Source: Pseudarthrobacter sp. W1I19 (GTDB taxonomy: Bacteria > Actinomycetota > Actinomycetes > Actinomycetales > Micrococcaceae). Taken from it: DNA of 64,000 nt. Position numbers and translations under genes: made by a program. The stretch is taken from positions 930,001 to 994,000 of the forward strand of contig NZ_JAUSZR010000001.1 in NCBI RefSeq assembly GCF_030817835.1. Reading direction: 5' to 3'. Position 1 is the first letter of the stretch. Each line of letters starts with the position of its first letter. The notes under the pieces were generated by a model. It was not told the DNA's origin. It saw only the letters and a program-made list of their open reading frames with translations, and ran no database searches. Positions 23,581 to 32,790 of the stretch are shown piece after piece.

Positions 23581-26070
23581 ATGGTGGACCGGATTGCTGA
23601 CATCTGGGGAACCCGTACGCCATTCGCCCAGGGGGAGCGGTGGCCGGTCCGGGTGGACCAGGTCCTTGCGAAGGGGCTCAGCGACCAGGACGTGGACCGG
23701 TGGGTGCAGTCGGCCTGCGTGCTGTGCAGCAACGGCTGCGGCATCGACATTGCCGTCAAGAACGGAGCGATGGTGGGCGTCCGGGGCCGGGCGATGGACA
23801 TCGTCAATCACGGCCGGCTGGGCCCCAAGGGGCTTTTCGCCTCCTGGCAGGGTGTAAGCAACAAGGACCGGCTGACCCAGCCGCTGATCCGCGAAAACGG
23901 CGAACTGGTGGAGACTGACTGGGCCACCGCCATGGACCGGATCGTCTCGCGGAGCAAGGCCCTCCTGGAGGAGAAGGGGCCGCTGAGCCACGGCTTCTAC
24001 ACCTCCGGCCAGCTGTTCCTGGAGGAGTACTACGCCCTGGGCATCATCGGCAAGGCCGGGCTCGGCACCCCGCACATGGACGGCAACACCAGGCTGTGCA
24101 CGGCCACCGCAGCGGCGGCGATGAAGGAGTCCTTCGGCTCGGACGGTCAGCCCGGCAGCTACACGGACATCGATGAATGCGATGCGATCTTCCTCTACGG
24201 CCACAACATGGCCGAGACCCAGACCGTGCTGTGGGCCCGGGTCCTGGACCGGATTGCCGGGCCCAACAAGCCCTTGGTGGTGTGTGTGGACCCACGCTCC
24301 ACGGAAGTGGCCCGGCATGCAGACGTTCACCTGCCCGTGCGGCCGGGCACCAACCTGGCGTTGATGCACGGCCTGGTCCGCGAGGTGATCCGGAACGGGT
24401 GGATGGATGAGGAGTACATCGCCGCCCACACCCTCCGCTTCGAGGATCTGGCGGACAAGATTGAGCCGTGGACGCCGGAGGCTGTGGCCGTCGAGTGCGG
24501 GGTGGACGCAGCCGCGGTGGTGGAGGCGGCCCGGATTTTCGGGACCTCGCAGCGGGTGCTGTCCACGGTGCTGCAGGGCTTCTACCAGTCCGCGCAGGCC
24601 ACCGCCTCGTCCTGCCAGGTCAACAACCTGCACCTGCTGCGCGGCATGATCGGCAAGCCGGGCTGCGGGATCCTGCAGATGAACGGCCAGCCCACCGCGC
24701 AGAACACCCGCGAGGCAGGGGCCGACGGCGATCTGCCGGGTTTCCGTAATTGGGAAAACCCCCAGCACATCAAGCAGCTGGCCGAACTGTGGGACGTGGA
24801 CGAGCTCGTCATCCCGCACTGGGCCCCGCCCACCCACGCGGCGCAGATCTTCCGTTATGCCGAACAGGGTTCCATCAAGTTCCTCTGGATCTCGGCCACC
24901 AACCCTGCGGTGTCCATGCCCCAGCTGCCCCGCATCCGCGAGATTTTGGCCAAGCCCGAGCTGTTCCTGGTGGTCCAGGACCTCTACATGACCGAGAGTA
25001 CCCAGTATGCCGACGTCGTCCTGCCGGCCGCCGCCTGGGGTGAAAAGACCGGGACGTTCACCAACGTCAACCGGACGGTCCACCTGTCCGAGCAGGCAGT
25101 GGAACCGCCCGGCCAGGCCCGGAGCGACCTCCAGATCTTCCTGGACTACTCGCGCCGGATGGACTTCCGCACCAACTCGGGCCGTCCCCTGCTGGACTGG
25201 GATGGCCCGGAGGACGGCTTCAACGCCTGGCGGGAATGCAGCAAAGGCCGCCTGTGCGACTACACAGGCCTCAGCTACGAGCGGCTGCGCGGCGGAAGCG
25301 GCATCCCCTGGCCGGTCAACGAGGAACACCCCAACGGGACGGACCGGTTATACGGTGATGGGGTCTTTCCCACCCATGCTGATGCCGCCGAAGATTACGG
25401 GCACGACCTGTCCACCGGAGCCACCGTGGGGGAGCAGGCCTATAAGGCGATGGCGCCGAGCGGGCGTGCCATCTTCAAAACGGCGCCCTACCAGGGGGCG
25501 CACGAAACCCCGGACAGCGAATACCCCTTCCGCTACACCACGGGCAGGACGGCCTACCACTTCCACACCCGCACTAAGACCGGCCGGTCCCCCCAGCTGA
25601 ACGACGCCGCACCGGCCATGTGGGTGGAGATGGCGGAGAGCGACGCCGAAGCACTCGGCCTGGGCGAGGGGGACGTGGTCCGCGTCGAGTCCCGCCGCGG
25701 GCACCTCTTCGCCCCCGTGCGGATAGCCAACATCCGTACCGGAACTGTCTTTGCTCCCTTCCATTACGGGTACTGGGATGCTGCGGATCCGGCCGAGGCT
25801 GATCCGCAGCAGCGGCCAACGGCGGCAAACGAGCTGACCCTGACGGAATGGGACCCGGTATCCAAGCAGCCCGTCTATAAGACCGCCGCTGTGCGGGTGA
25901 CCAAAGTCGCCAACGCCTCCGGCCCGGCACCCGCTCCCACCACCACTGCGTCCCGTCCCGCCCGTGCCGGCCGCGTCCTGGCGACGGTGGGCGGTGCAGC
26001 CGGTGAGGTGAGCGAGATCCTCGCCCCCACGGAACCGCCGGCGGCGCCCCGGGACGAGGTGGGGTCATGA
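23581..26070 (+). CDS. Molybdopterin oxidoreductase, NarB/FdhF-like
   Basis: The 829-residue enzyme has the N-terminal iron-sulfur motif C46-x2-C49-x3-C53, but the expected fourth Cys is Gly81 (NHGRLGPKG), so the cluster may be altered. GNTRLCTATA gives Cys173 as probable molybdenum ligand, and YGHNMAETQTVLW is the usual cofactor loop. A C-terminal molybdopterin-binding domain ends near residue 785, followed by a disordered Pro/Ala tail. It resembles bacterial nitrate reductase or formate dehydrogenase catalytic subunits; substrate is unknown. ATG 23581 follows AAGGAAAAGG. It heads a five-gene operon. Confidence 0.85.
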   Translation: MVDRIADIWGTRTPFAQGERWPVRVDQVLAKGLSDQDVDRWVQSACVLCSNGCGIDIAVKNGAMVGVRGRAMDIVNHGRLGPKGLFASWQGVSNKDRLTQPLIRENGELVETDWATAMDRIVSRSKALLEEKGPLSHGFYTSGQLFLEEYYALGIIGKAGLGTPHMDGNTRLCTATAAAAMKESFGSDGQPGSYTDIDECDAIFLYGHNMAETQTVLWARVLDRIAGPNKPLVVCVDPRSTEVARHADVHLPVRPGTNLALMHGLVREVIRNGWMDEEYIAAHTLRFEDLADKIEPWTPEAVAVECGVDAAAVVEAARIFGTSQRVLSTVLQGFYQSAQATASSCQVNNLHLLRGMIGKPGCGILQMNGQPTAQNTREAGADGDLPGFRNWENPQHIKQLAELWDVDELVIPHWAPPTHAAQIFRYAEQGSIKFLWISATNPAVSMPQLPRIREILAKPELFLVVQDLYMTESTQYADVVLPAAAWGEKTGTFTNVNRTVHLSEQAVEPPGQARSDLQIFLDYSRRMDFRTNSGRPLLDWDGPEDGFNAWRECSKGRLCDYTGLSYERLRGGSGIPWPVNEEHPNGTDRLYGDGVFPTHADAAEDYGHDLSTGATVGEQAYKAMAPSGRAIFKTAPYQGAHETPDSEYPFRYTTGRTAYHFHTRTKTGRSPQLNDAAPAMWVEMAESDAEALGLGEGDVVRVESRRGHLFAPVRIANIRTGTVFAPFHYGYWDAADPAEADPQQRPTAANELTLTEWDPVSKQPVYKTAAVRVTKVANASGPAPAPTTTASRPARAGRVLATVGGAAGEVSEILAPTEPPAAPRDEVGS

Positions 26071-26528
26071 AGCTGCCCATCTACCTCGGCCTGCTGCACC
26101 GCTCCGAACACACCCTGGCGGAGTCCTTCCGGCAGGTGGCCGAAGGCCACGGCGATGAGCCGGACGTGTACTTCCTCTGCCGCTCGCTGGCCGATCAGTG
26201 CGAAAAACACGAGCAGGCCCTGAAGCCCATCGTGGAACGCTACGGCGAGGTGGTGAAGGACGACGAGCCGGAGCGGCTGCATGCCGATGGGCTTTCCAGC
26301 ACGCGTTCCGGCCCAGTGGGACTGCTGCGCGACCTGCAGGATCTTTACCTTTTGGGGTCCCTCGTGGATATCACGTGGACAGCGGTCAAACAGGCCGCCC
26401 AAGGCTTACGTGATGCGGAGCTGCTCGACGTGGTCACCCACTGTGAGGGCGAGACCAAAACGCAGCTGGAGTGGCTGTCCACCCGGATGAAACAAGCCGC
26501 GCCGCAGGCCCTGATCGTAGCCGAGTGA
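26067..26528 (+). CDS. Ferritin-like four-helix protein, operon partner of the molybdoenzyme
   Basis: The 153-residue protein is almost entirely helical. HRSEHTLAESFRQVAEGHGD, CEKHEQALKPIVERYGE and CEGETKTQLEWLSTRMKQ place Glu and His residues as in ferritin-like or hemerythrin-like bundles, but a full metal site is not certain. The ATG overlaps the oxidoreductase stop (ATGA), so the two are made together. A role in electron transfer or in protecting the molybdoenzyme is inference. Confidence 0.65.
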   Translation: MKLPIYLGLLHRSEHTLAESFRQVAEGHGDEPDVYFLCRSLADQCEKHEQALKPIVERYGEVVKDDEPERLHADGLSSTRSGPVGLLRDLQDLYLLGSLVDITWTAVKQAAQGLRDAELLDVVTHCEGETKTQLEWLSTRMKQAAPQALIVAE

Positions 26529-26540
26529 GGGAGGAGAGGC

Positions 26541-26984
26541 ATGCACAGTACAACCTCAACCAGAGCCGACGCCGCGAAGGCTGGCAGACCAGGCAGGTAT
26601 GTGGTGGCCGCTGCGGGCATGGCGGCGCTGCTGGGCTTGTCCGGGTGCGCCCCCGACGGGACCGGAGCTGCGGATGCGGCGCAGGAGTTCCACCAGGCCC
26701 TGGGCTCGTCGGACTGGTCCTCTGCCTGCGCGATGCTGCAGTCCGATACACGCGAGAAGGCGGCCCGGGAGCAGGAGAGCAGCTGTGAGGACCACCTGCG
26801 GAACCTGCAGATCCAGGAACCCGGAACAGTGACGCGCACCGAAATATACGGCCGCGGCGCCTTCGTGGAATTCGAGAACGACGCCGTCTTCCTGGCTGCC
26901 GCCGACGGCGGCTGGAAGATCACGGCAGCCGGGTGCACGCCGAACGGTGATGCGCCCTACACCTGCGAAGTGGGAGGCAACTAG
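26541..26984 (+). CDS. Lipoprotein of unknown function in the molybdoenzyme operon
   Basis: A signal peptide ends in the lipobox ALLGLSGC (about residues 30-37), so the mature protein is anchored outside the membrane. The roughly 110-residue mature part has one helical start (AAQEFHQALGSSDWSSACAML) and a beta-rich second half (AFVEFENDAVFLAAADGGWK), a layout like NTF2/DUF4878-type lipoproteins. Four further cysteines could form disulfides. GGAGAGG precedes the ATG. Function is unknown. Confidence 0.7.
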   Translation: MHSTTSTRADAAKAGRPGRYVVAAAGMAALLGLSGCAPDGTGAADAAQEFHQALGSSDWSSACAMLQSDTREKAAREQESSCEDHLRNLQIQEPGTVTRTEIYGRGAFVEFENDAVFLAAADGGWKITAAGCTPNGDAPYTCEVGGN

Positions 26985-26986
26985 TC

Positions 26987-27070
26987 ATGCGGTGGAGCTT
27001 TGCCCTGTACCTGATCCTGATTTTCGGCGGACTGGCCTACATGGCTGTCGTCGGACTCGTCCACGGATAG
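26987..27070 (+). CDS. Single-helix membrane microprotein, 27 residues
   Basis: The frame begins MRWSFALYLILIFGGLAYM and ends with VVGLVHG: one transmembrane helix with a positively charged start, predicted N-in. GGGAGG precedes the ATG by 9 nt. It fits between the lipoprotein (2 bp after its stop) and the DUF6766 gene (9 bp before its start), so all share a transcript. Small single-pass proteins often stabilise membrane complexes; here the DUF6766 protein is the obvious partner. Confidence 0.65.
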   Translation: MRWSFALYLILIFGGLAYMAVVGLVHG

Positions 27071-27079
27071 GAGGAAGCC

Positions 27080-27754
27080 GTGAAAAAAGCACTTCGGAAC
27101 AACGGACTGAGCCTCTTCTTCGGGCTGATCTTCCTCCTGGCCCTGCTGGGGCAGGGGCTGACCGGCCATGCCCTGTTCAACGAGGAACAGCTCGCCAACG
27201 GGCTTGAGGAAATCAGCCTGGGCCAGTACCTCACCTCCTCCCACTTCGCGGTGGACGTCTCCGAAAACTGGCAGTCCGAATACTTGCAGTTCCTGCTCTA
27301 CATCATGGCCACCATCTGGCTGGTCCAGAAAGGATCACCCGAATCAAAGGAACTGGACCAGCCTGGGATCGAATCCGACAAAGACCAGCTGGTGGGCGAG
27401 TACAGCAACCCGAAATCGCCGGCCTGGGCCAGGGCCGCCGGCTGGCGCCGCACCGTCTTTTCAAATTCGCTCGGGATGACGATGGGACTGATCTTCGTCC
27501 TGTGCTGGCTGGTGCAGTCCTTCGCCGGAAACAGTGCCTACAACGAAGAGCAGATCAGCAACTTCCAGCAGCCTGTGACCTGGATCGAGTACGTGACGTC
27601 TGCAGAGTTTTGGAACCGTACGCTGCAGAACTGGCAGTCGGAATTCCTCGCCGTCGGCTCCATGGTGGTCCTGTCCATCTACCTCCGCCAGCGCGGCTCA
27701 CCCGAATCCAAGCCAGTCGGCGCCGCCCACGACGATACTGCCTCGACGGGCTAG
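27080..27754 (+). CDS. DUF6766-type membrane protein with internal duplication
   Basis: The 224-residue protein consists of two similar halves. Each has a helix (GLIFLLALLGQGLTGHALFN and GLIFVLCWLVQSFAGNSAYN), an NEEQ motif, a YxTSxxF motif, an ENWQSEY/QNWQSEF motif, a second helix and a KGSPESK/RGSPESK tail, so it arose by internal duplication. Four helices in total are predicted. The function of the family is unknown. GTG 27080 follows AGGAGGA. It ends the molybdoenzyme operon, and a hairpin terminator follows directly. Confidence 0.75.
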   Translation: MKKALRNNGLSLFFGLIFLLALLGQGLTGHALFNEEQLANGLEEISLGQYLTSSHFAVDVSENWQSEYLQFLLYIMATIWLVQKGSPESKELDQPGIESDKDQLVGEYSNPKSPAWARAAGWRRTVFSNSLGMTMGLIFVLCWLVQSFAGNSAYNEEQISNFQQPVTWIEYVTSAEFWNRTLQNWQSEFLAVGSMVVLSIYLRQRGSPESKPVGAAHDDTASTG

Positions 27755-27755
27755 G

Positions 27756-27776
27756 CCGGGCAATGCCCTTGCCCGG
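27756..27776. terminator. Terminator between the molybdoenzyme operon and the SDR gene
   Basis: CCGGGCAA-TGCCC-TTGCCCGG is a perfect 8-bp stem starting two bases after the DUF6766 stop and lying between convergent genes. It could serve both directions. Confidence 0.65.
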
Positions 27777-27811
27777 ACCGCGGCACCCAATCCCTCGTCG
27801 GTTCCTGGTTC

Positions 27812-28642
27812 TCAGTGGTCCAGGCCTGTGCTGAGGCTGAGGTCCCGCCACTGCTCCAGTTCCGCGCGCTGAGCATCGGCCACTGCGGCAAAGGCGCCGA
27901 AAGCGTCCTCACCCAGCACAGCGAGCGACGGCGGGTTGGGGCTCTGAACGATGGCCAGGATTGCTTCGGCGGCCTTGGCCGGATCGCCCGGCTGGTTGCC
28001 GTCCATGGTGTCGTTCTCCTTGCGCCGCTTCCCGGCCGTCTCCGCATAGTCACCGATGGGCGAGGCGGACTGGGTCAGTGAACGGCCGGCGAAGTCGGTG
28101 CGGAAGGCACCGGGTTCAATGACGGTCACGTTGATGCCCAGCGGTTCAACCTCCCTGCGGAGCGAGCCGGAAATGCCCTCCAGTGCAGCTTTCGTTGCAG
28201 AGTAGTAGCCGGACCCGGCTGGGGTGATGCGGGCGCCGATCGAGGAGATGTTCACAATGGACCCGGACCTGCGCTCGCGCATGTCCGGGAGGACCGCCTT
28301 GATCATGTCAACAGCGCCGAAAACGTTCGTGTCGAACAATTGCCGCACATCGGCGTCGTCCGCTTCTTCCACGGCGGCGCGGTACCCGTAGCCGGCGTTG
28401 TTGACCAGGACGTCCACACCGCCGAAGCGCTGCTTCGCCTGTTCCATCACCGAGCTGATCCCGGGGCGGTCCGTGACATCGAGGGGCAGGGCAAGTGCCG
28501 TGTCCGGGAAGGCGTCGGCCAGGTCCTGCACGGTGGCGGGGTTCCGCGCTGTGACGACGGCGTTGTGCCCGTGGGTGAGCACCGCTTGGGCCAGCGCCCG
28601 GCCGAGTCCTGTGGAGCAGCCGGTAATGAGCCAGGTAGCCAT
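27812..28642 (-). CDS. Short-chain dehydrogenase/reductase
   Basis: The 276-residue classical SDR has the cofactor motif TGCSTGLGRALA, the NNAGYG structural motif, catalytic Ser in VNISSIGA and the YSATK Tyr-Lys pair. The Asn of the tetrad lies in DTNVFGAVD. PGAFRTDF is the usual post-catalytic loop. It uses NAD(P)H to oxidise or reduce an alcohol or carbonyl; the substrate is not readable. ATG 28642 follows GAGGA. It is a single gene, convergent with the molybdoenzyme operon. Confidence 0.85.
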   Translation of the reverse strand: MATWLITGCSTGLGRALAQAVLTHGHNAVVTARNPATVQDLADAFPDTALALPLDVTDRPGISSVMEQAKQRFGGVDVLVNNAGYGYRAAVEEADDADVRQLFDTNVFGAVDMIKAVLPDMRERRSGSIVNISSIGARITPAGSGYYSATKAALEGISGSLRREVEPLGINVTVIEPGAFRTDFAGRSLTQSASPIGDYAETAGKRRKENDTMDGNQPGDPAKAAEAILAIVQSPNPPSLAVLGEDAFGAFAAVADAQRAELEQWRDLSLSTGLDH

Positions 28643-28761
28643 CGGTGGTTCCTCTTCGTCGTGTGGATGGGACTTCGGGCCTGCATTCAGGCCCAAGCAC
28701 TAGGTAACCCCAATTTGCTCGCCGTGGACAGGTACTGTCAGTACACCCTTCACACCACATG

Positions 28762-28820
28762 TTGACCCATCAGTTTTGGTTCCCAAGCGGGTGGTTTGGG
28801 AACCAAAACTGATAGGTCAA
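28762..28820. repeat. Palindromic repeat family 2, copy A
   Basis: The element runs TTGACCCATCAGTTTTGGTT ... AACCAAAACTGATAGGTCAA with arms pairing around a GCGGGTGG centre. A diverged copy lies at 46404-46462. Both are intergenic, and each is followed by CGG/CGGGG. This copy ends six bases before the fructokinase stop codon and may also act as its terminator. Confidence 0.75.
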
Positions 28821-28825
28821 CGGAG

Positions 28826-29770
28826 TTATGGGACGGGCTGGTGCTCGGGAAGCTCCCCCTGCAGTTCTGCCAGCGTGGGCGGATTGGCACCCGGGCGGCG
28901 GACAGTGATGGCCGCGGCCTTTGAGGCGAGGCGGCCCAGCCACTCCAGTACTGCCGGGGTGAGCCCGTCGGTCCCGCGCATCAGGAGGCCGTAGATCAGG
29001 GCCGCCATATAGGAATCGCCGGCGCCGATGGTGTCGGCTACGGCCGACCTGACCGGGGGAATGTCCAGCCGCGTTCCTGACGCCGCCAACAGGGATCCAT
29101 CCGATCCCAGCGTGACGGCCACCAGCCCGGTGCCCAGTCCAAGGATGCGCTGGGCGGCGTCTTCCACCGGCTGCCCGGGGTAGAGCCACCGCGCGTCCTC
29201 GTCGCTGAGTTTGACCACGTCAGTGAGGGGGACCAGGTCCTCGAAAATGCGCTGTGCCTCCGCCTGGCTGCCGAGCAAGGCGGGGCGAATGTTCGGATCG
29301 TACGTCACCAAGCATCGCTCATGCGCTTGTTCCAGGAGGTCCCGTACCGCAGCCGCACCCGGTGCCAGGAAAGTGGCGATCGAACCGGTGTGCAGGACTT
29401 TGGGCAGCACTGCGGGCACGGTGCGCGGCAGCTCCCAGCGGACGTCGAAGTCATAGCTGGCTGAGCCATCGGAGGCGAGCACGGCCGTTGCCGTCGCCGT
29501 CCGGCCGCCGCGCCGGGACCCGGGCAAAAGGTGGACACCGGCCCTTGAGAGGTGCTGCTCGATCGCCTGGCCATGGGGGTCGTGGCCGAGGGAAGTCAGC
29601 AATGCGGTGCCTACGCCCAGCCGTCCCAATCCGTAGGCCACGTTCGCGGGTGATCCGCCCGGGTGCTCCACGGTGCCGGAGGGGGAGACGACGATGTCCA
29701 CCAAGGCTTCGCCGACCACCACCACATCTATGGATTTGGGCCGGTCCCCGGGCTGCTGGGTTGTGGGCAT
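28826..29770 (-). CDS. PfkB family sugar kinase, probable fructokinase
   Basis: The 314-residue kinase has the PfkB N-terminal GEALVDIVVSP and GGSPANVAYGLGRLG motif and the C-terminal DTIGAGDSYMAAL motif with the catalytic Asp and anion hole. GGSPANVA is typical of fructokinases. In this operon it would phosphorylate fructose released by the GH32 enzyme, giving fructose-6-phosphate for glycolysis. The start follows AAAGG and lies 20 bp after the DFA-hydrolase stop. It is the last gene of the operon. Confidence 0.85.
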   Translation of the reverse strand: MPTTQQPGDRPKSIDVVVVGEALVDIVVSPSGTVEHPGGSPANVAYGLGRLGVGTALLTSLGHDPHGQAIEQHLSRAGVHLLPGSRRGGRTATATAVLASDGSASYDFDVRWELPRTVPAVLPKVLHTGSIATFLAPGAAAVRDLLEQAHERCLVTYDPNIRPALLGSQAEAQRIFEDLVPLTDVVKLSDEDARWLYPGQPVEDAAQRILGLGTGLVAVTLGSDGSLLAASGTRLDIPPVRSAVADTIGAGDSYMAALIYGLLMRGTDGLTPAVLEWLGRLASKAAAITVRRPGANPPTLAELQGELPEHQPVP

Positions 29771-29790
29771 GATGTACCTTTCGTTGTGGG

Positions 29791-31131
29791 TCAGGAGCCG
29801 ATGGCGGGTGTGGCCCTGATGGCGTTCACGGCCCTGTCCGCGACGATCTGGGCCTCACTTCCGGAATCCAGGACGGTATTCCGGGCGGATGCGGGATCCA
29901 CCGAGACGGCCGTAACGGCGAGGACTTTCGAAGCCTCGGTGGTCAGCAGGGCGTCCACCTGGGCGGAGAAGCAGGAGTCGCTTGATGTGGCGTGAACGTC
30001 CATCGCCACCGCATGGTTGTTGGAGACGAAGTTTCCGCCCCCCGCCACCAGCCGGATGATTACAGGCGCAGCACCGGCCGGTTGGATGCTCTCTGCATCG
30101 ATGATGTAGGAGAAGTGGTTGCCGATCACTGAGTTGTTGCTGCCGTTGACGCTGAGAAGTCCGGTGAGGTCATCCAGTCCGTTGCCTACTCCCACGAAGG
30201 GCGTCCAGGGTTCATGGTCACGCAGGAAGTGGTTGGTGGCCACGAGGTTTTCCGAACTGTCCGCTGCGAGAATCAGCATCCCGGGGTAGAACGAGTGCAG
30301 GCGGTTGTTGGTGATGCTTGAACGCGTGACTCCGGCCAGGTGGACGCTGCTCGCCCCACGGGGGAAGACATTGTTCGCGGTGATCAGGAGCCCGCCATGG
30401 TTCTCGGCGTAGATCGAATGGCCCTTGAAGCCCGCTCCCACCAGGTTGTCGGTGACCTTCGATGCCTGCCCCCACCCGCGCAGCTCTATGCAGCTTCCGC
30501 ATTCAGCGATGAAGTTGTCGTGCACCGAAAGCGCGTCCGCGTTGTAGATGGTGAGGGCGTTCTCCAAGTAGACGAAGCCCATGCCGGTGACGCGGAATGA
30601 GTCATTTTCGTTGGCGACAAAGATGCCGGTCTTGCCGTTGACGTAGGTGTTCTCCGGATGCATCCCAGAGCCATCCGCCTCGAAGTGCAGCCCGTCGATG
30701 CAGAAGTTGGAGAACTCCACCGAGCTGATCCGTGGGCTCCCGGTCCGCTCAACGTAGAAGGCGGCTCCAGCGGATTCCTCGGTTTCTGCGCCTTGGGGAA
30801 GGTCGACGATAACGCGGCTCCCGCCCGGCCACAGCTCATGAAGGCCGGGCCATTCATCCTCGGGAACGTTGAACCGGATGCTTGAGGACGTAAAGCCATG
30901 CCCCGAGCCCTGGATGCGAAGGAAGCTGATGTCGATCACCACCTGCGTCCGGAGATGGTAATCGCCGGGCGGAAGGTAGATCACGGCGCCCGGCTTTCCC
31001 CCGCTGTTCTCGTCGGTGGCGGACTGCCGGTCCTTGACGTCCGCGATGATGCTGTTGATGACTTCACCGACGTCTTTGGCTGCATTGCCGACCGGCCACG
31101 TGGTCACGTCGTAGTAGTTGTTGCTTGACAT
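29791..31131 (-). CDS. Inulin fructotransferase-family protein, likely intracellular difructose-anhydride hydrolase
   Basis: The 446-residue right-handed beta-helix protein matches the inulin fructotransferase/DFA-hydrolase family: PGAVIYLPPGDYHLRTQVVI, GSGHGFTSSSIRF, then ADALSVHDNFIAECGSCIEL. Asp199 and Glu210 hold the 11-residue spacing of the known catalytic pair. Fructotransferases are secreted and make DFA I or III; this one begins MSSNNYYDV with no signal peptide and sits with a sugar importer, GH32 and fructokinase genes. The related cytosolic DFA hydrolases, which reopen the anhydride to inulobiose, therefore fit better. The choice is inference from location. Confidence 0.75.
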   Translation of the reverse strand: MSSNNYYDVTTWPVGNAAKDVGEVINSIIADVKDRQSATDENSGGKPGAVIYLPPGDYHLRTQVVIDISFLRIQGSGHGFTSSSIRFNVPEDEWPGLHELWPGGSRVIVDLPQGAETEESAGAAFYVERTGSPRISSVEFSNFCIDGLHFEADGSGMHPENTYVNGKTGIFVANENDSFRVTGMGFVYLENALTIYNADALSVHDNFIAECGSCIELRGWGQASKVTDNLVGAGFKGHSIYAENHGGLLITANNVFPRGASSVHLAGVTRSSITNNRLHSFYPGMLILAADSSENLVATNHFLRDHEPWTPFVGVGNGLDDLTGLLSVNGSNNSVIGNHFSYIIDAESIQPAGAAPVIIRLVAGGGNFVSNNHAVAMDVHATSSDSCFSAQVDALLTTEASKVLAVTAVSVDPASARNTVLDSGSEAQIVADRAVNAIRATPAIGS

Positions 31132-31153
31132 GGTTTTTCCCCTTGGGTTGCGG

Positions 31154-32737
31154 TTAGGCGAGCGTTGAGACCGTGAGCTTCAGTATTGCCGCTGCGCCTC
31201 CCTCAGCCGATAGCCAGTTTTCCTGGCTGTCGGCTGCGGGGAAGACGAGGTCAGTCAGGACCACCTTGCCGCCTTGGGCAAAGACCTCCACCGAGCAATG
31301 GTCGACGACGATCTGCACCTTGAGCACCCCGTCCTCAAGGACCAGCGGGGCTGACTCCACGGAAGAAAATTTCTCGTGGAAGCCCGTGTTGCCGGACTGC
31401 CTGCGATCCAGGACGAGTTGGCCGCTGGCGGCGTTGTAACCCAGCACGGTCCCCGTGCTTCCTTCACCATTTGCGAAGAGATGGAAGGCCACCTGTCCGG
31501 TGCTTCCCGGCAGGATATCCGCCTCGATGATCTGGGCGCTGCCCGGTACCGCATCCGGCAACCGGAGGATCGAATCCCGCAGCTCAAAGGGATCCGCGGT
31601 CAGTTGGGCCCTGGCAGCAGGAACCTCGGTGCTGGTGCCGTGGCCGGCCAGCAACGGTTGCTGGACCAGGCGCGCTGCACCGTTGACTGTTGAGAGGCGC
31701 AGTTCCCGGGCGAGGGTCATTGAGGAACGCCAGGGGGCGGTGGGCAACTGGTTGGCGTAGTCCCAGTTGTTCATCCAGCCAATGATGATGCGCCGGTCGT
31801 CAGGGGCGTTGCTGAAAGAAACTGAGGCGTAGCAGTCGCGTCCCCAGTCCAGCCACAGGCATTGCTGCAAGGCTGCAGCTGCCGCCGTGGGGTCGCTGAT
31901 GGCTGCCACTCCTGCCGGCGCCACCACGGAACCGGAATCAGGGATGAAGCGGACGCCGTCGAAATCCCCCACGAAGTACTGGCCACCGGACCCGCCCGCC
32001 ACGGCCCCGGGGTTGACGTTCACGATGAGCACCCACTTGACGTTGTCCGAATCCCCGTCCACCGCCAGGGGAAAGAGATCCGGGCATTCCCATTCGCCTT
32101 GGTCCGCGTTGGCCGGGCCGAAGTCGCTGAGGAACTCCCAGGACTTGAGGTCCTCCGACCGGTAGAAGACCACCGTCTGGTGCTGCGCTTCGACGGCGAC
32201 CATGACCCAGAACTCGCCATCGCGCCCTTGATAGCGGAACACTTTGGGATCGCGGAAATGCGCTGAATTGCGGGTGAGGACAGGGTTGGCGTCGTACTTC
32301 TGCCACGTCATTCCCGCGTCTGTGCTGTAGGCCAGGGACTGGGCCTGGGTGCCACTGTGTCCCGACGCGGCTTTGAAGGCACTGGTGTAGATGGCTACGA
32401 GGGCAGGAGCGTCCGCCGTGCCGAAACCGGAGGTGTTGCCGTGGTCCACCACCACGCTGCCGGAAAAGATGTCCTCCTTTTCGTCGCAGGCAATGGCCAC
32501 AGCGTGCTCGGTCCAGTGCAGCAAATCATGGGAAGTGGCGTGGCCCCAGGACATATTGCCCCAGACGCTGCCGAACGGGTTGTTCTGGAAGAAGAGGTGG
32601 TACAGGCCGTCGTGGAAAACCAGGCCGTTGGGATCGTTCAGCCAGGTGTCCCTTGCCGTGAAGTGGATGGCAGGCCGGAAGCCGGATGTTTCCGCCGGGG
32701 CTGTTTCCAGGCGTGCGGCATCAAGGTAACTGGACAT
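31154..32737 (-). CDS. GH32 beta-fructofuranosidase, cytosolic
   Basis: The 527-residue enzyme has the three GH32 signatures: WLNDPNG with nucleophile Asp35, FRDPKVF with Asp163, and ECPDLF with acid/base Glu217. A five-bladed propeller is followed by the C-terminal beta-sandwich (CSVEVFAQGGKVVLTDLVF). No signal peptide is present, so it works on imported sugars and would release fructose from inulobiose, sucrose or short fructans. AAGAGGAA precedes the ATG. It lies between the LacI regulator and the DFA-hydrolase gene. Confidence 0.9.
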   Translation of the reverse strand: MSSYLDAARLETAPAETSGFRPAIHFTARDTWLNDPNGLVFHDGLYHLFFQNNPFGSVWGNMSWGHATSHDLLHWTEHAVAIACDEKEDIFSGSVVVDHGNTSGFGTADAPALVAIYTSAFKAASGHSGTQAQSLAYSTDAGMTWQKYDANPVLTRNSAHFRDPKVFRYQGRDGEFWVMVAVEAQHQTVVFYRSEDLKSWEFLSDFGPANADQGEWECPDLFPLAVDGDSDNVKWVLIVNVNPGAVAGGSGGQYFVGDFDGVRFIPDSGSVVAPAGVAAISDPTAAAAALQQCLWLDWGRDCYASVSFSNAPDDRRIIIGWMNNWDYANQLPTAPWRSSMTLARELRLSTVNGAARLVQQPLLAGHGTSTEVPAARAQLTADPFELRDSILRLPDAVPGSAQIIEADILPGSTGQVAFHLFANGEGSTGTVLGYNAASGQLVLDRRQSGNTGFHEKFSSVESAPLVLEDGVLKVQIVVDHCSVEVFAQGGKVVLTDLVFPAADSQENWLSAEGGAAAILKLTVSTLA

Positions 32738-32790
32738 GTGGTGCGTTCCTCTTGGGACGTTGGAAGTGGTAAGCGGAAGGGGCTGGCTGC

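Noticed and set aside
23476..25329. 617-codon open frame antisense to the molybdoenzyme
   Set aside because: It lies wholly opposite a clear oxidoreductase, has no domain, and its Gly/Val/Arg/His-rich composition is typical of the complement of GC-rich coding sequence.
29791..31131. Secreted inulin fructotransferase
   Set aside because: The family match is clear but no signal peptide exists and the operon imports and degrades sugars, so the intracellular hydrolase is favoured.
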